From Bradyrhizobium sp. OK095 (GTDB lineage Bacteria; Pseudomonadota; Alphaproteobacteria; Rhizobiales; Xanthobacteraceae): a stretch of 64,000 nt of DNA. The DNA lies in the NCBI RefSeq assembly GCF_900109945.1, contig NZ_FOBX01000002.1, positions 186,001 through 250,000 of the forward strand. Reading direction: 5' to 3'. The stretch's first letter is position 1; the number at the start of each line of letters is the position of its first letter. The translations under genes were made by a program, and so were the position numbers. Below are positions 51,573-60,386 of this stretch, piece by piece. A model generated the notes under the pieces. The model made no database searches. It had not been told where the DNA came from and saw only the letters and a program-made list of their open reading frames with translations.

Positions 51573-51937
51573 GCGCCGTCTCCTTCGGCGATCGCCGCGG
51601 TCGCAGTGCGATCCTGCGAGACGGCCCGGGGGGCAATCAATCGCGCACGAGGACCAGCAGCAGCGAGCGCCGCCGCCTCGGCAACAGATCCCGTGCCGAA
51701 CTTTTCCGCGACCAGCTTTGACTGCGTCGGCGTATTGATGCCGGCCAGCATATCTGCCGGGACAGCCTTGATCGGCACGCCGCATTCGCGCGCGAGCTGT
51801 TTTAGCACGTCCGCGTCGGCCTTGTCGCTGACGGTCGCCACCGCCGCAAGGCCTTCAATGCCGCCGGCCGCGAGCAGCGCCTCGCGCAGCGAAGCCAGCG
51901 TGACATCCCGCTTGAATCCGAGCCCAGCGACCTTCAT
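51569..51937 (-). CDS. cobE: Cobalamin biosynthesis protein CobE
   Basis: A 122-residue homologue of CobE and the C-terminal domain of Cbi[36 protein letters not shown], and [25 protein letters not shown], which gives the typical GT(G)SVAEAAAL motif. The family is required in the aerobic pathway but its role is not settled. ATG 51937 overlaps the cobL stop (ATGA) and its stop overlaps cobM. Confidence 0.9.
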   Translation of the reverse strand: MKVAGLGFKRDVTLASLREALLAAGGIEGLAAVATVSDKADADVLKQLARECGVPIKAVPADMLAGINTPTQSKLVAEKFGTGSVAEAAALAAAGPRARLIAPRAVSQDRTATAAIAEGDGA

Positions 51938-53115
51938 CGGACCGCACTCCATTGCACCACAGGACGCGCCGCTTCCCAGGACCGATAGCGGCCGAGCGGA
52001 GCGGCCTGTGCAATCTCGACCCGCATCAACTCGCCGCCATGGCGCTGATGCAGCTCGCCAAACAGCGCCTCCGTTTCCAGCGTCACGGAATGCGCAACGA
52101 GCCGCGTGCCCGGTGTGAGCCGGGACCAGATCGCGTCGAACGTCGCATGATCAAGACCGCCACCGACGAAGACGGCGTCAGGCAATTCTAGTCCGGCCAG
52201 AGCTTCGGGCGCAGACCCCGTGATGACGGCAATCCTATGCATCAGCCCGAACGCCGCCGCATTGCTACGGACATTCGTCGCGCGATCATCGCGTGCCTCG
52301 ACGGCGATCGCCGTCCCACCGCATAGCGCCCATTCAACCGAGATCGAGCCCGAGCCTGCGCCGATGTCCCACAGCCGTTCGCCGGGTCGCGGCGCCAGCG
52401 CAGAGAGCGCGAGCGCACGCACTGGTCTCTTGGTGATCTGGCCGTCGTGGACAAAGAGATCGTCCGATAATCCAGAGCTGCGGGGAACGCCGAGCCCTCC
52501 CCGCGCCAGCACGGCCACTGCAATCAAATTCTCAGGCATATCCTCAGCGAAGAGATCGGCGCGATGCTGGTCGATGTATTCGCGTGGGCCGCCAAGCGCA
52601 GCAAGAGTCCACATGAGTGAGGCGCCCCATCCGCGTTGCGTCAACCATCTCGCGAGATCATCAACCGCCTTGCCGTCGCGCACGAGGCAGATGATGCGCG
52701 CACCTTGCGCCAGATGTGGGACAAGACGTTCGAACGGCGCTGCGTGGAGACCAAGACAGGCGGTTGCTTCGAGGCGCCAGCCCAGCCTCGCGGCCGCGAT
52801 CGAGAAGGTCGACGGCGCCGGATGCGCGATCCACTCGTCGGAACCCAGCCTTTCGGCGAGGCTTGCGCCGGCGCCGTGCCAGAACGGATCGCCGGAGGCG
52901 AGCACTAACGTTGGCTCACCGCGGCGGCTCAGCACGACCTCTGCGTCGAACGGCACCGGCCACGGGCGGCCACGGTTACCCACGCCGGCGAGCGCGAGAT
53001 GCCGTTCACCACCGAAGACAGTTTCGGCATCGTCGAGCGCCTTTCGGCTTGCCTCGGACAGCCCGGCAAGGCCATCTTCGCCGATACCGATGATGGTCAG
53101 CCAGGGATCAGCCAT
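51934..53115 (-). CDS. cobL: Precorrin-6Y C5,15-methyltransferase (decarboxylating)
   Basis: A 393-residue bifunctional enzyme. The N-terminal half is a tetrapyrrole methylase (WLTIIGIGEDGLAGL, VLASGDPFWHGAG), the C-terminal half a class I methyltransferase/decarboxylase (GERLWDIGAGSGSISVEWA). It methylates C5 and C15 and decarboxylates the acetate on C12. The ATG at 53115 overlaps by two bases the ATG of cobK on the other strand; its ribosome site (GAGGG) therefore lies inside cobK. Confidence 0.94.
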   Translation of the reverse strand: MADPWLTIIGIGEDGLAGLSEASRKALDDAETVFGGERHLALAGVGNRGRPWPVPFDAEVVLSRRGEPTLVLASGDPFWHGAGASLAERLGSDEWIAHPAPSTFSIAAARLGWRLEATACLGLHAAPFERLVPHLAQGARIICLVRDGKAVDDLARWLTQRGWGASLMWTLAALGGPREYIDQHRADLFAEDMPENLIAVAVLARGGLGVPRSSGLSDDLFVHDGQITKRPVRALALSALAPRPGERLWDIGAGSGSISVEWALCGGTAIAVEARDDRATNVRSNAAAFGLMHRIAVITGSAPEALAGLELPDAVFVGGGLDHATFDAIWSRLTPGTRLVAHSVTLETEALFGELHQRHGGELMRVEIAQAAPLGRYRSWEAARPVVQWSAVR

Positions 53116-53860
53116 GACACGCGCCCTCATTCTGGGCGGAACTGCCGACGCGGGCCTGCTCGCGGCGGAGGTCGCGCGCGCACGCATCGATGCTGTGTAT
53201 TCCTATGGCGGCCGAACCCGCGCGCCTGCTGATCAACCGCTGCCGACCCGCATCGGCGGTTTTGGCGGGGTGAGCGGGCTGGTCGACACCATCCGTGGTG
53301 AAGGCATCACCCATGTGATCGACGCGACGCATCCCTTCGCGGCCGAGATGAGCCGCAACGCGGTCGAGGCGTGCGCGCAGACCGGTACGCCGTTGATTGC
53401 GCTCGAACGCGCTCCGTGGACGAAAGCGCCCGGCGACAATTGGATCGAAATTCCCGATGTCGCTGCCGCGGTCGGCGCGCTGCCCGATTCGCCCGCAAAC
53501 GTGTTCCTCGCGATCGGCCGCCAGCACATCGCGCCATTCGCGACCAGGCCGCAGCACGCCTACACGCTGCGCTTCGTCGACCCGCCCGAGGCGCCCCTGC
53601 CCTTCGCCGCAGAGGTGATCGTATCGCGCGGACCATTCACGTTCGACGGTGAGTTGGAGATGATGCGCGCGCGCGGCATCGCATGGATCGTCGCCCGCAA
53701 TTCCGGCGGCGACGGCGCGCGTGCCAAGATCGACGCGGCCCGTACGCTCGGTCTCCCCGTGATCATGATCTCGCGACCCAAATTGCCCGAACGGTTGCGG
53801 GTGGAGAGCGTGGCCGAGATCATGCAGTGGCTCGGTCATCGCACCTGCCTCGGCGCATAG
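53114..53860 (+). CDS. cobK: Precorrin-6A reductase, antisense within the cob operon
   Basis: A 248-residue NADPH-dependent reductase: RALILGGTADAGLLAA dinucleotide-binding loop, VIDATHPFAAEMSRNA, and VARNSGGDGARAKIDAARTLGLPVIMISRP split here. It reduces precorrin-6A to 6B, between CobF and CobL. It runs opposite to all adjacent cob genes: its ATG lies on the CATG that also starts cobL, and its 3' end overlaps cobJ by 25 bp. AGGGA upstream in cobL is the probable ribosome site. Its promoter must lie inside cobL. Confidence 0.94.
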   Translation: MTRALILGGTADAGLLAAEVARARIDAVYSYGGRTRAPADQPLPTRIGGFGGVSGLVDTIRGEGITHVIDATHPFAAEMSRNAVEACAQTGTPLIALERAPWTKAPGDNWIEIPDVAAAVGALPDSPANVFLAIGRQHIAPFATRPQHAYTLRFVDPPEAPLPFAAEVIVSRGPFTFDGELEMMRARGIAWIVARNSGGDGARAKIDAARTLGLPVIMISRPKLPERLRVESVAEIMQWLGHRTCLGA

Positions 53861-54570
53861 ACCCAGCGGCCGACGCGCCGCGTCTGCGAGTTGCCGAGGA
53901 TCACCAGCGTGCGCATGTCGGCCATCTCGGGCGTCGCGTCGTTCAGCCTGACCGTCTCGATCTTCTCATCGGCGGCACTGATCGCACGCGCGAAGATCAC
54001 GAGGCGCTCGCCACAGCCGGCGTCCTTGAGCAGCGCGAGCGCGCGGCCAAATCCTTCCGGCCGGTTCGCTGAGCGCGGGTTGTACATCGCGATGGAAAAA
54101 TCTGCTTCGGCAGCCAGCCGCAGACGCTTCTCGATCACGGCCCATGGCTTGAGATTGTCCGAGAGATTGATCGCGCAGAAATCGTGGCCGAGCGGCGCGC
54201 CGGCGCGCGCGGCCGCCGCCAGCATCGCGGTGATGCCTGGCAGCACGCGGATCGGCAACGCCTGCCATTGCGGCGCCTGTTCGAGCGCCTCGAACACGGC
54301 GGAGGCCATGGCGAAGACGCCGGGGTCGCCAGAGGAGACGACAACGACTTGCCCGCCTTCGCTGGCCAGACGCAGCGCCTCGCTCGCGCGTTGAAGCTCC
54401 TCGCGATTGTCCGAGGGATGCAGCTTGAGCCCCGGTCGCGGCGGCACCCGCGAGACATAAGGTGCATAGCCCAGAATATCCGTCGCGGAGGCCAACGCGG
54501 CGGACACCTCGGGCGTCACCATCGCCTCGCTGCCGGGGCCAAGGCCCGCGATGGTCAGCGTGCCCGTCAT
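53836..54570 (-). CDS. cobJ: Precorrin-3B C17-methyltransferase
   Basis: A 244-residue tetrapyrrole methylase that methylates C17 and contracts the ring. Motifs: IAGLGPGSEAMVTPEV, ILGYAPYVSRV, VVSSGDPGVFAMASAVFE, DFCAINLSDNLKPW and MYNPRSANRP, all CobJ/CbiH-typical. ATG 54570 overlaps the cobI stop (ATGA). Its 3' end overlaps the convergent cobK by 25 bp. Confidence 0.95.
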   Translation of the reverse strand: MTGTLTIAGLGPGSEAMVTPEVSAALASATDILGYAPYVSRVPPRPGLKLHPSDNREELQRASEALRLASEGGQVVVVSSGDPGVFAMASAVFEALEQAPQWQALPIRVLPGITAMLAAAARAGAPLGHDFCAINLSDNLKPWAVIEKRLRLAAEADFSIAMYNPRSANRPEGFGRALALLKDAGCGERLVIFARAISAADEKIETVRLNDATPEMADMRTLVILGNSQTRRVGRWVYAPRQVR

Positions 54571-55298
54571 TCGGCGGCGTCCAGATGCCGGCCCTGGCCG
54601 TGCACGAGCACGATCGCAAAGTAAGGACAGTCGGCGGCATCGATCTCGGCCAGCCGCACCACGCGTTCGCCCGGCATGGTGCCGCGCTCGACCAGCCAGG
54701 CATCATCCAGCCGGCCGGCGGCCGCGAGCGCGCGGCTCACTTTTGCGAGATTACGGCCGGTCTTCATGATGACGAGCGCATCGGAATCGCGCATGCGCCG
54801 TTCGAGTTCGTCTTCGGCGAGCGTGCCCATCAGCACCGTCGTCACGTCATCGCCGAGCGCGATCGGCTGTCCCACGCCGTTCCAGCAGCCGACCATGCCG
54901 GGAATGCCCGCGATCACCTCGATCTCGACACGGCCTTGCAGGCGCGTGTGCAGATGCATGAAGGAGCCGTAGAAATAAGGATCCCCTTCGCAGAGCACGA
55001 CGACATCGACCGCGCGAGACAGCCGCGCCAGGCGCTCGGCCCATTCGTCGTAGAAGCCGCGCAGCAACTGCACGTATTCGGCGCTGTCGAAGGCGATCTC
55101 GGTCGTGACCGGATACTCCATCGCGTATTCGGTGACGTTGGCCGCCAGCATGCCCTCGACGATGCGGCGCGCCTGGCCGGGCCGACCCTTCTTGCGGAAA
55201 TAGGCAACATGTTTTGCGCCCCGCACCGTGCGGTCGGCGCGCACGCTCATCAGATCGGGATCGCCGGGGCCGAGACCGCAGCAGATGATGCGTCCCAT
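54567..55298 (-). CDS. cobI: Precorrin-2 C20-methyltransferase
   Basis: A 243-residue tetrapyrrole methylase: CGLGPGDPDLMSVRA, VAYFRKKGRPGQAR, VLCEGDPYFYGSFMHL and VIAGIPGMVGCWNGVGQP, as in CobI. It makes precorrin-3A. ATG 55298 lies 2 bp after the cobH stop; a longer frame into cobH is not used. Confidence 0.95.
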   Translation of the reverse strand: MGRIICCGLGPGDPDLMSVRADRTVRGAKHVAYFRKKGRPGQARRIVEGMLAANVTEYAMEYPVTTEIAFDSAEYVQLLRGFYDEWAERLARLSRAVDVVVLCEGDPYFYGSFMHLHTRLQGRVEIEVIAGIPGMVGCWNGVGQPIALGDDVTTVLMGTLAEDELERRMRDSDALVIMKTGRNLAKVSRALAAAGRLDDAWLVERGTMPGERVVRLAEIDAADCPYFAIVLVHGQGRHLDAAE

Positions 55299-55300
55299 CT

Positions 55301-55930
55301 CTATTCGCTCCGGCTCGCCAGCGCGTTCACGGCGGCGACCGTGATCGCCGAGCCGCCGAGGCGGCCCTCGACCGTGAGCGCCGGCACAGGCGGATCGGCC
55401 ATCAGTGCGGCCTTGGATTCGGCGGCGCCGACGAAGCCGACGGGACAGCCGATGATCGCCGCAGGCCGCGGGCAATCACGATCCTCCAGCATGTTGAGGA
55501 GATGAAACAGCGCGGTCGGCGCATTACCGATCGCGACGACCGCGCCGTCGAGATGCGGCCGCCACAGCTCCAGCGCTGCGGCCGAACGGGTGTTGCGCAT
55601 GGATTGCGCCAGCGCGGGAACGGCCTCGTCGCCGAGCGTGCAGATGACAGCGTTAGCCGCGGGCAATCGCGCGCGCGTAATTCCCTCCGAGACCATGCGC
55701 GCGTCGCACAGAATCGGCGCGCCCTTCTGCAACGCCGCGCGCGCAGCGGTCGCCATGCCGGGTGTAAAACGGATATGCGCCTCCAGGCCCACCATGCCGG
55801 CGGCATGGATCATCCGCACCGCGACCTGCTCCTCATCCGCCGTGAAGCGCGCGAGATCGGCTTCGGCGCGGATCGTCGCAAAGGATCGCCGATAGATCGC
55901 CGCGCCGTCGGTTTCGTAAGTGTGCGGCAT
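55301..55930 (-). CDS. cobH: Precorrin-8X methylmutase
   Basis: A 209-residue methylmutase that shifts the C11 methyl to C12, giving hydrogenobyrinate. The catalytic His is H42 in RMIHAAGMVGL; ILCDARMVSEGI and GCPVGFVGAAESK are family signatures. ATG 55930 has GGGAGGG upstream and shares a base with the cobG stop (TGATG). Confidence 0.95.
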   Translation of the reverse strand: MPHTYETDGAAIYRRSFATIRAEADLARFTADEEQVAVRMIHAAGMVGLEAHIRFTPGMATAARAALQKGAPILCDARMVSEGITRARLPAANAVICTLGDEAVPALAQSMRNTRSAAALELWRPHLDGAVVAIGNAPTALFHLLNMLEDRDCPRPAAIIGCPVGFVGAAESKAALMADPPVPALTVEGRLGGSAITVAAVNALASRSE

Positions 55931-57093
55931 CAATGCCCTCCCATCAGGATGGAGGGATTTTCGACGATGTCGTCGCGATCAAGGCCGCGCAGAATGGGCT
56001 CATCGCGCGTCGATCCGCCGCGCACGAGGTCGAAGCCGGTCCCGGTCGCCACCAGCGTGATCGCGGCCGCTCCGGAATGCGCGCACCCCTTGGCACAGCC
56101 TGAGACGTGAAGCCGCGCGGCAGAGCCAATGTTCGGAGCAAGCGCCGCGGCTAGCGCGCGGGTGTCGGCGTGGGCCTCGCGGCAACGCGGCGCGCCGCTA
56201 CAGGCGATGATGCGTAGCGCCGGATCGTAGGCCTCGGTGATGAGGCCCGCCGCGGACGGCATCTTCCGCTTGCCCTCGCTCAAAACCATCCGCCATGGCG
56301 TCATGCGCAGCGCATGCCCGCAGCCGGCGAACTGGGTGAGCGTCGCGTGCTGCATTTGCCCGAAGGCGACGCCGACCATCGCCCCCTGCGGATAAAGCCC
56401 AGGTCGCGCCGCGGCCATGATCGGTGCCGGCTCGGCCTCGCCGCGCAAAGCCTCAGGCAAGATTGCTCCGGCAGCGAGATGCGCCGCCATGCGCCCTCTT
56501 CCGTCCTTGGCGCCGCCGGAGGCGACGAACCAATTTGCAAGTGCGAGTGCTATCGTCACAGCCTCGCCGCGCGCGACGGAGCGGCCGAGCTTGGCGCCAT
56601 CGGCCCGCACCAGCAATCCGCCGGCGCGATCGCGCTCGATCCGCACGTCAGCGGAATCGCCGGCGAGCACACGCGAGGTGCCGTCATCGATCGCGAAGCC
56701 GAATTTCGTCGGAAGCGCGAGCGCGCACCCTTCAAGCGCCTCCTCGAACTCGGCGGCCAGCGCCTGGGTCTCGTCGCCATCGCGCCAGAACGGCGTCACA
56801 AGGATGTTGCGACGGGATTCGGTCTCGGCGTCCGGATCAAGCAGCGCCAACTGCGAAAGGCCGTCGAGCAGCAATCGGTGGCTGGTCTCGCTGACACCCC
56901 TGATCTGGAGATTGGCGCGAGTGGTCACGTCGATCAGGCCATTGCCGTGGCGCTCGGCCAGATGCGCAAGTCCGGAAATCTGCGCCGCATCGAGCCGCCC
57001 GCCGAACGGGCGCACGCGAACCACGAGCCCGTCGCCCGATTGCATCGGCCGCAGCGCGCCGGGACACCAGCCCTTGACCATAGAAGCACTCAT
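55930..57093 (-). CDS. cobG: Precorrin-3B synthase
   Basis: A 387-residue Fe-S monooxygenase of the sulfite/nitrite-reductase fold that uses O2 to form the C20-hydroxy gamma-lactone of precorrin-3B. The 4Fe-4S ligands are C298 and C304 (CSGAPRC) with C333 and C337 (SGCAKGCAH). Its presence defines the aerobic route. ATG 57093 overlaps the cobN stop (ATGA). Confidence 0.94.
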   Translation of the reverse strand: MSASMVKGWCPGALRPMQSGDGLVVRVRPFGGRLDAAQISGLAHLAERHGNGLIDVTTRANLQIRGVSETSHRLLLDGLSQLALLDPDAETESRRNILVTPFWRDGDETQALAAEFEEALEGCALALPTKFGFAIDDGTSRVLAGDSADVRIERDRAGGLLVRADGAKLGRSVARGEAVTIALALANWFVASGGAKDGRGRMAAHLAAGAILPEALRGEAEPAPIMAAARPGLYPQGAMVGVAFGQMQHATLTQFAGCGHALRMTPWRMVLSEGKRKMPSAAGLITEAYDPALRIIACSGAPRCREAHADTRALAAALAPNIGSAARLHVSGCAKGCAHSGAAAITLVATGTGFDLVRGGSTRDEPILRGLDRDDIVENPSILMGGH

Positions 57094-60000
57094 GACGCCT
57101 CCCGCAGCGCAGCCGCGATCGAATTGCGGCGCGTTCGCCAGAGTGAGGCTTCGTGCAAGCGGGTGAAGCACGTCTCCATCGCCGCCAGCGCCGCTGGACT
57201 TTCGCGGGCCATGAAGGCGCGGACGTCGGCGTTGCCGAGCGTCGCGTCATAATAGAGATCGAACAGATGCGGCGGCACGGCGTTCGCCAGATGGGCGAAG
57301 GCGGCCATGTGTTCGAGCGTCGCCGTGATCTCGGCAGCACCGCGAAAACCGTGGCGCATCATGCCGGCGATCCAGGCCGGGTTGGTCGCCCGTGCCCGGA
57401 CGACGCGCGAGATTTCCTCGGTCAGCGTGCGCGCATGCGGTTGCTCGGGGCGCGTCGTATCGAGATGATAGAGCGCCGGTCCCGCCCCGCCGAGATGCGC
57501 CGCAGCCGCAGCAACACCGGCTTCATGCGCGGCATAGTCGGCCGCGAGCAGCAGATCGGTTTCCGGCAGATCCTGGATGTGCACGAAGGCATCCGCAGAC
57601 GCGAGCCGCTGTTCGATCCCAGCGCGGTCCGGCTTGATCTCGCCATCCGCTGAGAACGCCCAGGACGATGCCGACAGCCAGGCCTCGCCGGCGGCGTCTC
57701 GCGTCTCGGGTGTGAAGGCATCGGGGATTGCCGATAGGCCGACGCCGTATTGTCCGGGCCGTGGTGCGAACACGCGCGAGGCACGGTGGCGATATGGATT
57801 CTCGTCGCCCTCGTCATCGCGGCTTGCAAGCGCCTCGGCGGCGGCTTCGAACAATTGCGCGAGGCCCGCAAAGACATCGCGGAAGAGGCCTGACACGCGC
57901 AGCGTGACGTCGATGCGGGGACGGCCGAGCTCGGCTGGTGCGATGATGTCGTAACCGGTGACGCGCCCGGAGGCGTGATCCCAGCGCGGCGCGAGACCGG
58001 CGAGATGCAGCGCCATCGCAAACTCCTCGCCCGCAGTGCGCATCGTCGCCGAGCCCCAGAGATCGACGACGAGACCCTTCGGCCAGTCGCCGTGATCCTG
58101 CAAGTGACGGCGCAGCAGCTCTTCGGCGAGTTTTATCCCCTGCGCATGCGCCGACGGCGTCGGCACCGCGCGCGGATCGACGGCGAAGAGGTTGCGTCCC
58201 GTCGGCAGCACGTCCTGCCGCCCGCGATAGGGCGAACCTGACGGCCCCGGCGCGACGCGTTCGCCCGCAAGCGCGGCACGTAGCGCATCGCGCTCCGCCT
58301 CACCGCAGGCGCCGCGGCCGAACACGTGCAGGCCGTCGCCGAACTGGCTTTCCTTGAGATCGCAGACGAAGCGATCGATCAGCGGAATGGCTTCAGCTGG
58401 TGCTGCCGATGCATCGAGGCCAAGATCGTCTTCAAGGCCTGCGGCGCGCGCCTCGTCGCGGATTGCGACGATCAGGCGCTGGCGCCGGGCAGGGTCGAGA
58501 CCATCGGCGGTCGAATATTCGTCGAGCAGACGTTCGAGCCGACGCAGCCCTTCCGGCACCGCGGATTGTTTCAGCGGCGGCGGCAGATGGCCGATCGTAA
58601 CAGCGCCAATGCGCCGCTTGGCCTGCGCGGCCTCACCGGGATCGTTGACGATGAAGGGATAGATGATTGGGAGATCGCCGATCAGGGCTTCCGGCCAGCA
58701 CGCGGGCGACAGCGCCACCGATTTTCCTGGCAGCCATTCCAGCGTGCCATGCGCGCCCATGTGCACGACCCCATCACAGCTCTGCTGCCTGAGCCAGAGA
58801 TGGAACGCGACATAGGCGTGGCGCGGGGTACGGGCGAGATCGTGATAGTCGGAATCCCGCGTGGTCGCATCTCCGCGCTCCGGCTGAACTGCGATGATCG
58901 ATTGGCCGCAAGCGATGGCCGCGAAGTGGAACGCCCCATCGCGGCAATCGGAGTCGTTCTCAGGCAGCCCCCAAGCTTGCGCGAGATCATCCTGCAGGAC
59001 TTGCGGAAGGCGCGAGAGCGCCGCACGGTAATCCGCGACGCTCCAGATCAGATGCTGGTTCAGCAAGGTCTCGCCGAGCGCATTGACCGGCGCAACATTG
59101 AAGCCGGCCTCCGCGAGATCGGACACCAAGGCCTCGACTGAAGCCAGTGCGTCAAGCCCAACCGCATGCGCGATCTGGTGCGGACGGCCCGGATAGTTCG
59201 AGAGTACGATCGCCAGCCGCTTCCCGGCGGCCGGCTTCTCCGCGAGGCTGCGCCAGGCCGCAACGCGCGCCGCAACAGCCATCACGCGCTCCTCATCGGG
59301 CCTGTGCGCCAGATGCGAAAATTGCAGGTCGGGATCGCGCACCGACGCTGACTTGAAACTCACAACGCCGGTAAACACGCGGCCATCGACTTCGGGCAGC
59401 ACCACATGCATCGCGAGATCGCCGGGCGACAGGCCGCGCAGCGATTCCGCCCAGTCATCGCGCCGCGCCGATGAGAGCGCGACCTGGAAGACGGGACATG
59501 ACGCCGCATCGAACGGTGTCGTGCCGCCCTCGCCCATGGCTGAGAACGCCGTCGCATTGACGATCGCGGCCGGAGGATTCTTCGCAAGATGTGCGCGCAG
59601 CCAATCCGCAACGCCCTGAGCCTTTAGCGACGTGACGAACGCGCCGTAAGCGTCAAACCCCTTCTCGCGCAGGGCCGCTATCAGGGCATCGACCGGGCCG
59701 GTGTCGGCCGCAGTGAGATAGGAGCGATAGAAGGTCACCAGCGCGCGCGGTTTCCCCTCGCCCGACGGCGGCGCCGCAATCACGCCGCGCGCGGGATCGT
59801 AAAAGCCCATCTCGGGCACCGTCATCTCGCCGATAACAGGGCCCGCGTAGAGACCCGAGGCCAATGCGAGCTGCGCGATCGCCGCTTGCGCCGCGACGGG
59901 ACCGCCGGTGTCGCAAAGCACTTTTAGCCGCCGCAGCGTCGAGACCGGCAATGTCGAATATGCATCCAGCCGCGTGTCGTCGCGGCCGTCGGCCGGCAGC

Positions 60001-60338
60001 ACGGCCAGCACGATGTTGCGATCCTTCGCGAGCTGCTGAAGGGCCGCGAGTCCATACGGCCAATAGGACTCACCGCCGATCAGGCGAACCAGAATGCCGC
60101 GCGCCTGCGACAGCGTCCGCTCGATATAGGTGTCGACCGACAACGGATGACGCAGTTCTGCGAGATTGGCGAGCCGCAGCGACGGCAGGCTGTTACGGCC
60201 TCTGCGCCATCCGGCTGCGAAGGCCGCTAGATCGGAATCCGAATACGAGAGCACCACGAGATCGGCCGGGTCCTGGCCGATGTCTCTGGGCGTCGCGGTC
60301 TCCTCCAGACCGCGGCTCTCGCGGAAGACGACGTGCAT
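57090..60338 (-). CDS. cobN: Cobaltochelatase subunit CobN
   Basis: A 1082-residue large subunit that binds hydrogenobyrinate a,c-diamide and inserts cobalt with the ATPase pair CobS/CobT. Motifs include RLIGGESYWPYG, VNATAFSAMGEGG, FVAFHLWLRQ-type HMGAHGTLEWLPGKSVALS and DLWGSATMRTAGEEFAMALHL. It is shorter than the roughly 1275 residues I recall for the P. denitrificans protein. ATG 60338 lies 14 bp after cobW; the AAGGA ribosome site is part of a 15-bp repeat. CobS/CobT subunits are not in this window. Confidence 0.94.
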   Translation of the reverse strand: MHVVFRESRGLEETATPRDIGQDPADLVVLSYSDSDLAAFAAGWRRGRNSLPSLRLANLAELRHPLSVDTYIERTLSQARGILVRLIGGESYWPYGLAALQQLAKDRNIVLAVLPADGRDDTRLDAYSTLPVSTLRRLKVLCDTGGPVAAQAAIAQLALASGLYAGPVIGEMTVPEMGFYDPARGVIAAPPSGEGKPRALVTFYRSYLTAADTGPVDALIAALREKGFDAYGAFVTSLKAQGVADWLRAHLAKNPPAAIVNATAFSAMGEGGTTPFDAASCPVFQVALSSARRDDWAESLRGLSPGDLAMHVVLPEVDGRVFTGVVSFKSASVRDPDLQFSHLAHRPDEERVMAVAARVAAWRSLAEKPAAGKRLAIVLSNYPGRPHQIAHAVGLDALASVEALVSDLAEAGFNVAPVNALGETLLNQHLIWSVADYRAALSRLPQVLQDDLAQAWGLPENDSDCRDGAFHFAAIACGQSIIAVQPERGDATTRDSDYHDLARTPRHAYVAFHLWLRQQSCDGVVHMGAHGTLEWLPGKSVALSPACWPEALIGDLPIIYPFIVNDPGEAAQAKRRIGAVTIGHLPPPLKQSAVPEGLRRLERLLDEYSTADGLDPARRQRLIVAIRDEARAAGLEDDLGLDASAAPAEAIPLIDRFVCDLKESQFGDGLHVFGRGACGEAERDALRAALAGERVAPGPSGSPYRGRQDVLPTGRNLFAVDPRAVPTPSAHAQGIKLAEELLRRHLQDHGDWPKGLVVDLWGSATMRTAGEEFAMALHLAGLAPRWDHASGRVTGYDIIAPAELGRPRIDVTLRVSGLFRDVFAGLAQLFEAAAEALASRDDEGDENPYRHRASRVFAPRPGQYGVGLSAIPDAFTPETRDAAGEAWLSASSWAFSADGEIKPDRAGIEQRLASADAFVHIQDLPETDLLLAADYAAHEAGVAAAAAHLGGAGPALYHLDTTRPEQPHARTLTEEISRVVRARATNPAWIAGMMRHGFRGAAEITATLEHMAAFAHLANAVPPHLFDLYYDATLGNADVRAFMARESPAALAAMETCFTRLHEASLWRTRRNSIAAALREAS

Positions 60339-60341
60339 CAG

Positions 60342-60386
60342 ATACCAAGTCCTTAAATACCAAGTCCCTGAATACCAAGTCCCGCC
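60342..60386 (-). repeat. Three tandem 15-bp units at the cobW-cobN junction
   Basis: Plus-strand units ATACCAAGTCCTTAA, ATACCAAGTCCCTGA and ATACCAAGTCCCGCC. On the minus strand two units encode the Gly-Leu-Gly-Ile ends of CobW and the third spans the stop codon into the cobN ribosome binding site. Confidence 0.9.
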
